This document shows positions 6,952 to 14,453 of a stretch of DNA of 24,220 bases, piece after piece. A program made the position numbers and the translations under genes. The notes under the pieces were generated by a model. The model made no database searches. It was not told the DNA's origin and saw only the letters and a program-made list of their open reading frames with translations. Numbering within the stretch: the stretch's first letter is position 1; each line of letters opens with the position of its first letter. Source of the DNA: a virus; IMG/VR virus record IMGVR_UViG_3300022066_000003, positions 1 through 24,220 of that record. One strand, 5' to 3'.

Positions 6952-7300
6952 ATTCTATAACACTAAAAACTAAATCTATGTTTGCGTGATTAACTTGCGC
7001 TTTGACTATTTCGCCTTGTTGTAAAATTAAACCAGAATTAACAACTAATTCTATTGTTTCATGTGCGCTTATGTTTTTTTGCTTAAATAAGAAAAACTCA
7101 ACAGAACTTGTATCGGTTATTGATATATCTAAGTTTGTTTGTTGATTGCCGTGATCGCAAGCAAATATGCCTTCAATTACAGCAAAAGTAAAATCATCGC
7201 CTGTTGGTGCTGTGTAAATAGTTTGCTGTGTAGTAGCCGCAAAAGAATATTTTACGTTAGTAGCTCTTTGAATATATTGTTCTTTAGCAGAGAGATTCAT
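6935..7300 (-). CDS. Small beta-rich virion-associated protein (121 aa)
   Basis: A 121-residue protein with alternating hydrophobic and polar residues that suggest a beta-sandwich. Examples are VKYSFAATTQQTIYTAPTGD, FTFAVIEGIFACD and VEFFLFKQKNISAHETIEL. The layout recalls small receptor-proximal or decoration proteins of marine phages, but I cannot place it in a named family. It begins exactly at the stop of the tail-hub gene (TAATG overlap) and overlaps the GNAT-like gene at its end, so the three are translated as a block. No signal peptide, membrane segment or enzyme motif is present. A structural role at the tail is the reasonable guess from its position. Confidence 0.55.
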   Translation of the reverse strand: MNLSAKEQYIQRATNVKYSFAATTQQTIYTAPTGDDFTFAVIEGIFACDHGNQQTNLDISITDTSSVEFFLFKQKNISAHETIELVVNSGLILQQGEIVKAQVNHANIDLVFSVIEYAKGD

Positions 7301-8814
7301 TATCTTCTGCCTCTTTGTTTAATGTCAGCTCTAATGTTACCTACTTGAAACGCTTGATCTGTGTCTCCTGTAACCTTCATTTGCATTTGTCTAGCTGTGA
7401 ACCTGGCATCGGTGTAACCGTCAGTTTCAAACGTAAAAGATCCAAAGTCTGTTTCTGCGCCTAACGGCGTGTTTCTGCCTTTGAAGCTAAGAACTATACC
7501 AGGCAAAGTTGTAGTTTTTTCGTCAGGTATTAATTGATTAACTTGCGCCAGTCTGTCGCCTTGCCCTATTTCTAATGGCCCTGTTTCACAAAACGGCTGC
7601 GTTGTACCTAAATCTGGTGAGTTAAATAAAGTACCAAAGTCATGTTGAACAATATTATTGTTACTGTCGGCAGCTAATGGAAAATCAAAAGCACCTTCAT
7701 CAATCCAACAACTTCTGCTTAATTCACCAATGCTCCACACATTGTCTAAATAGTTCCAAATAACATACTTATTAGGGGTTGATTGATTACTACCAGTAGG
7801 AAAAAACCACCATATCTCATTGTGTTTTTGGTTGTGACCACCACAAGTTGTTAATCTATTTGTTGTGTCTAAGTCATCAAAAACAAAATCATGTACGTCT
7901 GACTTAATTTCTTTAACTGTGCCATCGTAAACAAAGAATGAGTTCTCCCCCATCCAAGCTAAAAAATCACCTGCTTGCACAATACATCTTCTGCTTATAG
8001 CTTTACAGTTTGTGCCTGCTTCAGCTATACCATATGTAAAAGGCGCTCCGACATAATACAAACGGTTGATACCAATGTCAGTAAAAATAATAATATCTCC
8101 TCTATATTTAACCGCATAATGAGCCTGTCCTCCTGTTGCTATTTGTAAATCTCCTGCAGTATTGTTAGCTGCAGCCGTCCATGATGTGCTATTTTCTCTT
8201 TCACTCCATTGTATTTTTCTAGGATCGCCACCTGCACCAATACAAACAACGTGCCTTTCGTTAGTTACTATCACGCTTATATTATTTATTGGTGCGTTAG
8301 AAAGGGTTGTGACTGAGCTAGGAGATGATGGGTTCCATTCAAAAACTCTGCCATCACTAGCAGAACATATAAGTAAGTTTTGTCCAAAATTATCAAAAGA
8401 AAATGATTTAGTTTCAAAATCTAAGCCAGATGGTCCTGCATCTCCGTTACCCTCTCTTGCCTCTCCCCATTCTTCTTTGCCGTACAAACCAGCTCCGTAA
8501 CCTAACGGATTGTTGTTTTTGTCGCTAACAAAATTTACTGGTTGTACTTCGTAATTAACATTGTTATAAAAAACGTAGATTTTTTCTCTAGTACCAATAC
8601 CTAAAACTTTCTTACCGCTATTATCGTTATAGGAATACATTCCTATCGGCGTACCAGTTAAAGATGAGGAAAGTAAATTTTCCCAGCCGCCTATAGGTCT
8701 TAGGAAACCGTTTTCAAAACGCACCAAATTACCGTCAACCCAACGAGTTTTGTTAGCGTATTCAGTTCCGTTTTTTACTATGCCTGCTGGCGGAGTTATG
8801 TTTACCAAAGCCAT
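7300..8814 (-). CDS. Tail hub / packaged-DNA stabilisation protein, P22 gp10-like
   Basis: A 504-residue beta-rich protein close in length to P22 gp10 (about 470), which forms the tail hub below the connector and carries the tail spikes. The N-terminus has the usual NGTEYANKTRWVDGNLVRF and RPIGGW stretch. The middle repeats short blade-like units with W-x-x-G and R/K-hydrophobic turns, for example GDIIIFTDIGINRLYYVGAP, IVQAGDFLAWMGENSFFVYD and NKYVIWNYLDNVWSIGELSR, as in the beta-propeller-like hub. The C-terminal part ends in basic residues (KQRGRR). It follows the fibre genes directly and precedes the ejection genes, which matches the expected order. In the particle it would seal the portal channel and anchor the fibres coded upstream. 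The family call is made from motifs and order. Confidence 0.8.
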   Translation of the reverse strand: MALVNITPPAGIVKNGTEYANKTRWVDGNLVRFENGFLRPIGGWENLLSSSLTGTPIGMYSYNDNSGKKVLGIGTREKIYVFYNNVNYEVQPVNFVSDKNNNPLGYGAGLYGKEEWGEAREGNGDAGPSGLDFETKSFSFDNFGQNLLICSASDGRVFEWNPSSPSSVTTLSNAPINNISVIVTNERHVVCIGAGGDPRKIQWSERENSTSWTAAANNTAGDLQIATGGQAHYAVKYRGDIIIFTDIGINRLYYVGAPFTYGIAEAGTNCKAISRRCIVQAGDFLAWMGENSFFVYDGTVKEIKSDVHDFVFDDLDTTNRLTTCGGHNQKHNEIWWFFPTGSNQSTPNKYVIWNYLDNVWSIGELSRSCWIDEGAFDFPLAADSNNNIVQHDFGTLFNSPDLGTTQPFCETGPLEIGQGDRLAQVNQLIPDEKTTTLPGIVLSFKGRNTPLGAETDFGSFTFETDGYTDARFTARQMQMKVTGDTDQAFQVGNIRADIKQRGRR

Positions 8815-8816
8815 AT

Positions 8817-9551
8817 TTAAGCATTTTCTAAAGTTTTAACTTTTTCTTCTAATTCTTTTATTGCACCTATTAACAAAGCAACTAAACTGTTGTAATCAAT
8901 TTTTTTGACGTTTTCTCCTCCAAAAACTTCTGGTCCATTAAGAATAGCTTCTGGAACATAATCTTCTACTTGTTGTGCAATTAATCCTATTTGAGTATCG
9001 GTAGTGTTTCTAACTCCCTCTATTGCGTCCTTCCAATTAAAAGTGACTGGTTGTAAATTTTTTATTTTATCAAGGCTATTAGACGAAGATATATTGGCAA
9101 TATTAGTTTTTAAATTTTCATCGGAAGCAGCCGTTATGAGACCAGTTAATCTTCCTTGAGCATCTACAGTAATAGAAGATGGACTGCTGTAAGTTCCAGC
9201 AACAGCAACACTTGGCAGACCTAATGTATGACCTATGCCTTCTCCAGTTGTCGCTCCTGTTGTCGTTAAATGACCAGATGTAACGGCAATAGTGCCAACG
9301 TAATTACCAGTCGTTTTAGTGCCTAAAGCAATGCTGTTATCTGGAACAGTTAAAGTTCCTGATATTGTGGCCGTGCCAGCTACAGTTAAGGTTTTACCAG
9401 AACCAACGTTTAAACCAACAGATGTACCGTTACCTGCTCCTGCAAATATGGCATCAACAGAATCTAGGTTATTGTTTAAAGTTCCACCCCAGGTATTATC
9501 AGATCCACCTACGGTTGGCTTGGTTAATCCTAAGTTAGTTGTCGTTGTCAT
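8817..9551 (-). CDS. Short tail fibre with S74 intramolecular chaperone
   Basis: A 244-residue fibre. Residues 2-40 (TTTTNLGLTKPTVGGSDNTW, then NNNLDSVDAIF) repeat the beginning of the 883-residue fibre, so both probably dock at the same site on the virion. Residues 45-140 are Gly/Thr/Ser-rich beta repeats (GKTLTVAGTATISGTLTVPD). From residue 143 comes an S74 domain with SDENLK, holding the Ser143/Lys148 dyad of self-cleaving chaperones, then LQPVTFNWKD, IGLIAQQVEDYVPEA, IDYNSLVALLIGAIKELEEK. S74 domains trimerise and fold fibres, then cut themselves off. The gene starts 16 bases after the 93-residue gene, and its stop lies 2 bases before the tail-hub start. Its start lacks a strong ribosome site. 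Confidence 0.85.
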   Translation of the reverse strand: MTTTTNLGLTKPTVGGSDNTWGGTLNNNLDSVDAIFAGAGNGTSVGLNVGSGKTLTVAGTATISGTLTVPDNSIALGTKTTGNYVGTIAVTSGHLTTTGATTGEGIGHTLGLPSVAVAGTYSSPSSITVDAQGRLTGLITAASDENLKTNIANISSSNSLDKIKNLQPVTFNWKDAIEGVRNTTDTQIGLIAQQVEDYVPEAILNGPEVFGGENVKKIDYNSLVALLIGAIKELEEKVKTLENA

Positions 9552-9567
9552 AGCTTTTTATTATAAA

Positions 9568-9849
9568 CTATTCAGGCAGTTCTTGAGAATCAATAAATGT
9601 TTCATAAGCTGACTTAACATCATCAGTCCAAGTTGCGTTTGCAATCGCTTGAACTCTAGCATCTTCACCAGATATGTCGGTATCACCCCAAGTGTCATCT
9701 GTTTTGGTTCTAGGAGCTAGTACATGACGATGAAAACTTCTTGAAAGTTCTTTGTCATCTTCTTTTATTACTGTAGCAGTTCTAACTTGCACTTGACCCA
9801 TTTCAAGCACTTCAATTTTATCCACTACTGTTTCTTTTGTTATTGCCAT
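9568..9849 (-). CDS. Small conserved phage protein in the fibre region (93 aa)
   Basis: A 93-residue acidic protein starting MAITKETVVDKIEVLEMGQV. From memory the family recurs in uncultured marine phages next to tail-fibre genes, with no function assigned. The first half has predicted strands (KIEVLEMGQVQVRTATVIKE), and the second ends in WTDDVKSAYETFIDSQELPE, a helix with aromatic anchors. There is no membrane segment or catalytic motif. Its position between two fibre genes suggests a fibre-assembly helper or a small virion part. The 92-residue gene at 11514 occupies a comparable place after the large fibre and has a similar MAIT start and length, although the rest differs. A clear ribosome site (GAGGT) precedes the start. 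Confidence 0.65.
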   Translation of the reverse strand: MAITKETVVDKIEVLEMGQVQVRTATVIKEDDKELSRSFHRHVLAPRTKTDDTWGDTDISGEDARVQAIANATWTDDVKSAYETFIDSQELPE

Positions 9850-9862
9850 AATTATTACCTCG

Positions 9863-10606
9863 TTAAGCTGTTTGATATGATACTGTCATCAGCATGTTAC
9901 CACCGCCTAAATCGCCATGAGTAGGTGTAGCAACATTAGCTTGACCAGCAGCTTTTCTAGTTACTATGTAACTGTAATCGTGACTTACCAAACCTACATC
10001 TGATTTTGTAGCTGTTGACCAACCATTACACCAAATAGTACTAGTCATTGCATAATAAGTTGCACCGCCAAGACTAGGTGCAAAAGGTAAACTAATATCA
10101 CCTATTGCAACACCACTACCATTACCATTAGTGTTGATATCTATATGTATACCTACCGTTACATGCCTACCAATTTTGACATACCAACCGAGTTGATAAG
10201 TATAAGTTAAATTAGATGAGTTCATAATAGGGGTATAAGTTCCTTCCTCATAATCATCTAAGGCATTTGCGGCTGCTGTGTCAGAGCCAAAACAAATACC
10301 GCCATCAGGATGTATCATTAATTTTTGTGCAGGAGTAGCATTAGATTGACCAACTTTAAAAGACACTCTGCCATTTTCTCCATCAGCTTCAGTAATAAAT
10401 CCAAAAGTTTGACCAGAGCCATTAGTTCCGTCTATTCTTAATTCTCTTTTTGCATCGTTTCCTGATGCTCCTATATGTAAATTAGAAGTAGGAGAGCTTT
10501 GTAAAATTCCTACTCGCTCTGATGAGTCAATAGTTATCGCAGTCGCATTGCCATTATCGACAACGCTAGGGGTACTGCTTAACTCGATTGGTGTCTTAGT
10601 TGTCAT
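9863..10606 (-). CDS. Tail fibre protein (247 aa)
   Basis: A beta-rich fibre protein. It begins MTTKTPIELSSTPSVVDNGN and continues with AITIDSSERVGI and LHIGASG, the short repeat (Asp-Ser-x-x-x-Val-Gly-Ile ... Leu-His-Ile) common in phage fibres. Residues about 135-165 contain LDDYEEGTYTPIMNSSN followed by YVKIGRHVTVGIHIDI, a module I recall from the C-terminal parts of marine phage fibres, probably forming a receptor-facing domain. It lacks an S74 chaperone of its own. It overlaps the preceding S74-bearing gene by TAATG, so the two are translated in sequence, and that chaperone might act on both, although this is only a possibility. The C-terminus ends in a strand (MLMTVSYQTA). The product would sit at the tail tip or fibre. 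Confidence 0.75.
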   Translation of the reverse strand: MTTKTPIELSSTPSVVDNGNATAITIDSSERVGILQSSPTSNLHIGASGNDAKRELRIDGTNGSGQTFGFITEADGENGRVSFKVGQSNATPAQKLMIHPDGGICFGSDTAAANALDDYEEGTYTPIMNSSNLTYTYQLGWYVKIGRHVTVGIHIDINTNGNGSGVAIGDISLPFAPSLGGATYYAMTSTIWCNGWSTATKSDVGLVSHDYSYIVTRKAAGQANVATPTHGDLGGGNMLMTVSYQTA

Positions 10607-11514
10607 TATTCACCACCTTCTAAAGTTGTTATTCGGGCTTCTAGTTCTTGTATTGTTTTAACCAATAATGGAACTAATTTACTATGGTCTATACCTTGCA
10701 TTTTTGGTTCGCCTTCTTTACCTAAACTATTAGCTTCATCTTGTGCAGTATAAACAGCATCTTTTTCACCGTTTACCGCTATAGGTACAATGTCTGAAAC
10801 TTCATGTGCTAAAAAACCATCAAAAGTTGTATCGGCATCAGTTATAAAATTAAATCTAGTAGGTTTTAATTGTTTTAATCTTGAAGTTGCATCCCAATCG
10901 TAACTAACATTTTCTTTTAACCTGTAATCTGAAGATGTATCGTAAGCTGTTGTCGTGCCTGAAGTTCTTATTCCACCAACTTGCCCATTCGCATTTAAAA
11001 ATTCTATCATCGGATAGTTGACTGTGTGTGGTACTTGGTTTCTTTGTATACCGTAAAGATGCAAATCTCTAGCTGCTGTCGTGCCTGCAATAGCGACTCC
11101 GCCCCCTGATGTCACACGCAATCTTTCAGTATTAGAAGTTTTTAAAATTAGATTATTTGCGCCTACAGAATTTAAAGTTATATCACCGTTTCCTTGCAGT
11201 ATAGTTTCTGTAGAAGCGTGAAAATTAATTAATCTAAAAGCACTATTATAATTATCAACTCTAGCTGTTTCAGTTCCGCTTATTTGTAGTGACAATGAGG
11301 CTAATGAAGAATTATTACCAATAAAGTTGCCAGACGACCTTATATTTCCTGTAACGTCAATAACATTACCTGAAGGGTTCATAGTAACTAAATCAGAACC
11401 ACCTATTTTAATATCTATCTGGTCATCAGTGTCAGCCGTAATGGTCGTATCACCATCGGCATCGAGAATCATCTCGTTACCGTTTAAATCTATTAGTGAT
11501 GCTTTAGTTGTCAT
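10606..11514 (-). CDS. Tail fibre with S74 intramolecular chaperone (302 aa)
   Basis: Residues 1-190 form a Gly/Thr/Asn-rich beta stalk (GDTTITADTDDQIDIKIGGS, then TERLRVTSGGGVAI). Residues 195-302 are an S74 chaperone: SDYRLKENV provides the Ser195/Lys200 dyad, and is followed by LKQLKPTRFNF, DGFLAHEVSDIVP, IDHSKLVPLLVKTIQELEAR. The final helix should make the trimeric coiled coil. In known members the domain folds the trimer and then cleaves itself at the Ser, so the mature fibre would be about 194 residues. Between the S74 motifs is an insert of about 25 residues (AVYTAQDEANSLGKEGEPKM), as seen in many family members. TAATG overlaps link it to both neighbours. The receptor is unknown. Confidence 0.85.
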   Translation of the reverse strand: MTTKASLIDLNGNEMILDADGDTTITADTDDQIDIKIGGSDLVTMNPSGNVIDVTGNIRSSGNFIGNNSSLASLSLQISGTETARVDNYNSAFRLINFHASTETILQGNGDITLNSVGANNLILKTSNTERLRVTSGGGVAIAGTTAARDLHLYGIQRNQVPHTVNYPMIEFLNANGQVGGIRTSGTTTAYDTSSDYRLKENVSYDWDATSRLKQLKPTRFNFITDADTTFDGFLAHEVSDIVPIAVNGEKDAVYTAQDEANSLGKEGEPKMQGIDHSKLVPLLVKTIQELEARITTLEGGE

Positions 11515-11792
11515 TATTTACCTAAATCATCTTCAGAAGCTATCGTAGCTGCGTCTTTATAGTCGCTTCTAGCTGTTACTAATGTTACAAAATCCGCTTT
11601 GCTACTTGGTATAGAGTCTGTAAAAGAGTCGTCATTTATCAAAGTTGTAGTCCATGAGTTTTGCATGCGTTTCCAACAATTATTTATTTTGCCTGTAGCA
11701 GCTCCTTGAAACCAAGAGTCAATATCTACTAAATTATCTTTTAGTATTTTTTCGTCTGTGTCGTCTATAGTTATTGTTATTGTTATTGCCAT
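11514..11792 (-). CDS. Small conserved phage protein after the large fibre (92 aa)
   Basis: A 92-residue protein starting MAITITITIDDTDEKIL. A strand-rich N-terminus leads to DNLVDIDSWFQGAATGKINN with a C-terminal part rich in Asp, Ser and Ala. From memory similar proteins accompany fibre genes in marine phage contigs and have no known job. GAGG lies eight bases before the start, and the end overlaps the next fibre gene (TAATG). It could be a fibre-assembly factor or a minor structural protein; no enzymatic residue pattern is visible. Together with the 93-residue gene at 9568 it gives a repeating pattern of fibre followed by small protein in this region. Confidence 0.65.
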   Translation of the reverse strand: MAITITITIDDTDEKILKDNLVDIDSWFQGAATGKINNCWKRMQNSWTTTLINDDSFTDSIPSSKADFVTLVTARSDYKDAATIASEDDLGK

Positions 11793-11801
11793 AATTTTTC
11801 C

Positions 11802-14453
11802 TCAATATAAAAGTCCACCTTTGAAATAAGTATGATAAGCACTTGCAGTAATTGTAATTGTGCTTGAAGCTGAAGTGTAGGGATGAAGTCCAACTGTATC
11901 ATTAGCGTCTAAATGCACATAATGTACAGAAGAATATACGTTAGAAAAAGAGGCGGTTGTTATAAAATCAGTATATGTGGCTCTCGCAGCTCCTGAACCA
12001 GTGTTTATTGCCAACCAAGCTTGTTGAATAGTGTTTGTAGCTGAATATATAGAACCAATAAACCAATAAGTGCCGTCTACGGGAGCAGTAAACAAACCTG
12101 TTGATGTGTTGAAATCGCTATTTAAATCTAGAATTTCTGCATTGAAGACTACAGCATCACCAAAAGACGATGTGCTAAAACCTGTTTGATCTGCACTTCT
12201 GTAGGCATGAAAATATGGTTGCAAAGGTTTTGTTACAATACCATCGTGGTCTATGGTCATGGCATCAGAAGTTGAACCGTTAAAAGTTCTAAAAATTAAA
12301 TCTGTATGACCTGATGCGTTTATTCTTTTTGCAGCTATTTGTGCTGATTTAGTAGAATCAGTTGAAGTTGTTTTTAATGTTAGTGTAGCTATACCATTAG
12401 TGCCTGTTGAGTTTTCTAAAGTAAGTAGTTCAACTTCTCCAGAATCATCAGACTTAACATGAAGCTGACCTTCAGTTGCTTCAATACCGATCCCAACTTT
12501 TCCGTCTGATCCGACAACCATGCGTTCTGTTCCTGCTGTATCGAATTTTATCTTGTCCTCGTCAGAACTTTCTTCTACTTGTATTTTTGTATCGCCATCC
12601 GCATCTTCAAAAGTTGCAATAGCAACATTGTTGAAAGTTATACATTCAACTGCTACACCTGTGGCTGGTGCTGTACCAAAAGTAAGCGTACTGCCTGAGA
12701 TTGAATAAGTTGATTTGTGTTGAACAACTCCATCAAAGGTTACAAATGTTTGATTCTCTGATGATGGCGTTGTGCTTAGTGCTAATGTTGTATCTGAACC
12801 ATCACCAGTCATTGTGTCAATAGAAGGTGCAGTACCTACAATACCGCCCTCTAATTGAAAGACTTCTATGACTCTACCGTTGACAGGTGCAGTTGCAAAA
12901 GTAAGGGTAGTTCCTGAAACTGTATAAACATTATCTGCCTGATAAACCCCGTCTATAAATACAATAAGACCATCTTCGTTAGTCATGCTTGTAGATAGCG
13001 TGAAGGCTGTGGTTGAACCATCGCCTGCAAAAGTATTCTTAGCAAACGTAGAAGAACTGCCACCAGAACCAGATGCACTAGAAGCTATGGTTATTGAGTC
13101 ACTACTAGCATCTGTAGTTAGAGTGATATTGCTACCAGCAACCAAAGTAAGTGTATCTGTGGTTGCATCTGCAACTACGTCAGATTGACCTGATACTGAG
13201 ATTGTTGAGAATAAATTTTGTGAGCCACCACCACCAGAACTAGCAAATGTTATTTCGTCACCACTAGCATTAGTAGTAATCGTCATGTTTGAGCCAGCTA
13301 CTAAAGTAAGTGTGTCTGCTGCTGCATCTGCGACTACATCGCTTTGACCAGATACAGATATTGTTTTAAATGCTTCACTTACTGAGCCACCGCCTGTAAC
13401 GCTAAAGTCTAATGTACCGTCAGAATCCTCGTAGGTAACAGTTATGTTGCTTTCTGTGTTGCCAGAAACCATAGCACCTACGGTATCTTGTATAACCTCT
13501 GTTAAGTCTATGTTTGCAGTACCATCAAAAGATACGCCATGAATAGTTCTTGCAGTTGCTAACGCTGTAGCTGTGGCCGCATTTCCTGTAATGTCTGATG
13601 ATGTTAAAGCAAGCGTTCCTGTTGTGGCTGGTAACGTAACTGTTACATTGCCTGAATATGCTGAGTGTGCTGCTGCTTGTAATCTGCTGTAATGTGCATT
13701 TGACGATTCACAATAAAAGTCTACATAAGATTGAGTACCACCATTTTTAATTGCTATAGCACCCTGGCTTATTTGTACGCCGTTTGTAGATCCACCGCCA
13801 ACACCTAAAGAAGTTGTAATCTCTGTGGCTGCTGGTAAGCCAATAGTTATTGTTCCTGAACTTTCTGCTACTTCTACTTCGTTAGAAGTGCCTGAGAATG
13901 TAATAGTTCCGCCAAGTGCTGTTGCCGTTGTATTGCTTCCATCACTAACTGTAATTGATGAGTTAGCTAATTTAGAGTTTGCAATAGAGCCAGCTAACAT
14001 AGCATTTGTTACACCTGATGCTTTGACGTTTAAGGTATTGTTAAGGGAATTAATTTCTATAGAACTATCGTCTACTAATACAGATAAATCTATTGTGCCA
14101 TCGCTGTCTTCGTAGCCGACTGAAATAGCGTTTTCAGTATTAGATGAAAACATAGGTCCTACTATGTCTTGTACGCTTTCAGCAACTAAACTAGCTGACA
14201 AAGTACCACTAGCTAAATTAGTAAGTGTGACATTACCTGTAAGATCGCCGCCTAATGTGATGACAGGCGATTTATTTATAGTTACAGCAGATGCAATATC
14301 CCCACCGTCAATATTAAGTGATACGGCTGTACCTGTACCGCTAAAGATTGCATCAATAGCATCTAAGTTAGCATTTAACTTTTGTCCCCAGTTAGTAGAA
14401 ACATCTAGCTCTGGTTTAGTTAACGATAAATTTGTTGTTGTAGTATCTGCCAT
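11802..14453 (-). CDS. Large tail fibre with repeated beta modules and a C1q-like tip (883 aa)
   Basis: The main fibre candidate. Residues 4-40 (TTTTNLSLTKPELDVSTNWG, KLNANLDAIDAIF) form an attachment module shared with the 244-residue fibre. A module with QDIVGPM and YEDSDGTIDLSV (95-125) recurs at 322-352. A 53-residue unit around ISVSGQSDVVADA is tandemly duplicated (361-413, 414-466). Two copies of a beta module with GDGST...TLS and DGVYQ...YTVSGTTLTF follow (472-533, 547-605). TAGTERMVVGSDGKVGIG lies at 639-656. Residues about 748-883 look like a C1q/TNF-type jelly roll (FNAEI, FNTSTGLFTAPVDGTYWF, LDANDTVGL), a trimeric binding head. It overlaps the 20-residue-repeat gene by TAATG. There is no S74 chaperone, so the C1q head may drive trimerisation. 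Confidence 0.85.
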   Translation of the reverse strand: MADTTTTNLSLTKPELDVSTNWGQKLNANLDAIDAIFSGTGTAVSLNIDGGDIASAVTINKSPVITLGGDLTGNVTLTNLASGTLSASLVAESVQDIVGPMFSSNTENAISVGYEDSDGTIDLSVLVDDSSIEINSLNNTLNVKASGVTNAMLAGSIANSKLANSSITVSDGSNTTATALGGTITFSGTSNEVEVAESSGTITIGLPAATEITTSLGVGGGSTNGVQISQGAIAIKNGGTQSYVDFYCESSNAHYSRLQAAAHSAYSGNVTVTLPATTGTLALTSSDITGNAATATALATARTIHGVSFDGTANIDLTEVIQDTVGAMVSGNTESNITVTYEDSDGTLDFSVTGGGSVSEAFKTISVSGQSDVVADAAADTLTLVAGSNMTITTNASGDEITFASSGGGGSQNLFSTISVSGQSDVVADATTDTLTLVAGSNITLTTDASSDSITIASSASGSGGSSSTFAKNTFAGDGSTTAFTLSTSMTNEDGLIVFIDGVYQADNVYTVSGTTLTFATAPVNGRVIEVFQLEGGIVGTAPSIDTMTGDGSDTTLALSTTPSSENQTFVTFDGVVQHKSTYSISGSTLTFGTAPATGVAVECITFNNVAIATFEDADGDTKIQVEESSDEDKIKFDTAGTERMVVGSDGKVGIGIEATEGQLHVKSDDSGEVELLTLENSTGTNGIATLTLKTTSTDSTKSAQIAAKRINASGHTDLIFRTFNGSTSDAMTIDHDGIVTKPLQPYFHAYRSADQTGFSTSSFGDAVVFNAEILDLNSDFNTSTGLFTAPVDGTYWFIGSIYSATNTIQQAWLAINTGSGAARATYTDFITTASFSNVYSSVHYVHLDANDTVGLHPYTSASSTITITASAYHTYFKGGLLY
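13056..13373 (-). repeat. Tandem 159-bp duplication inside the large fibre gene
   Basis: Residues 361-413 and 414-466 of the large fibre are two adjacent 53-residue copies, each containing ISVSGQSDVVADA, TDTLTLVAGSN or its close variant, a TT-x-AS stretch and a Gly/Ser-rich linker. The DNA copies (13215-13373 and 13056-13214) have diverged at many third positions. Expansion of such units lengthens a fibre shaft. Confidence 0.75.

Noticed and set aside
9560-9589. Promoter-like TTCTCA-18-TATAAT on the minus strand before the 244-aa fibre
   Set aside because: The transcript would start only about two bases before the ATG, and the -35 box is weak; in AT-rich DNA this is likely chance.
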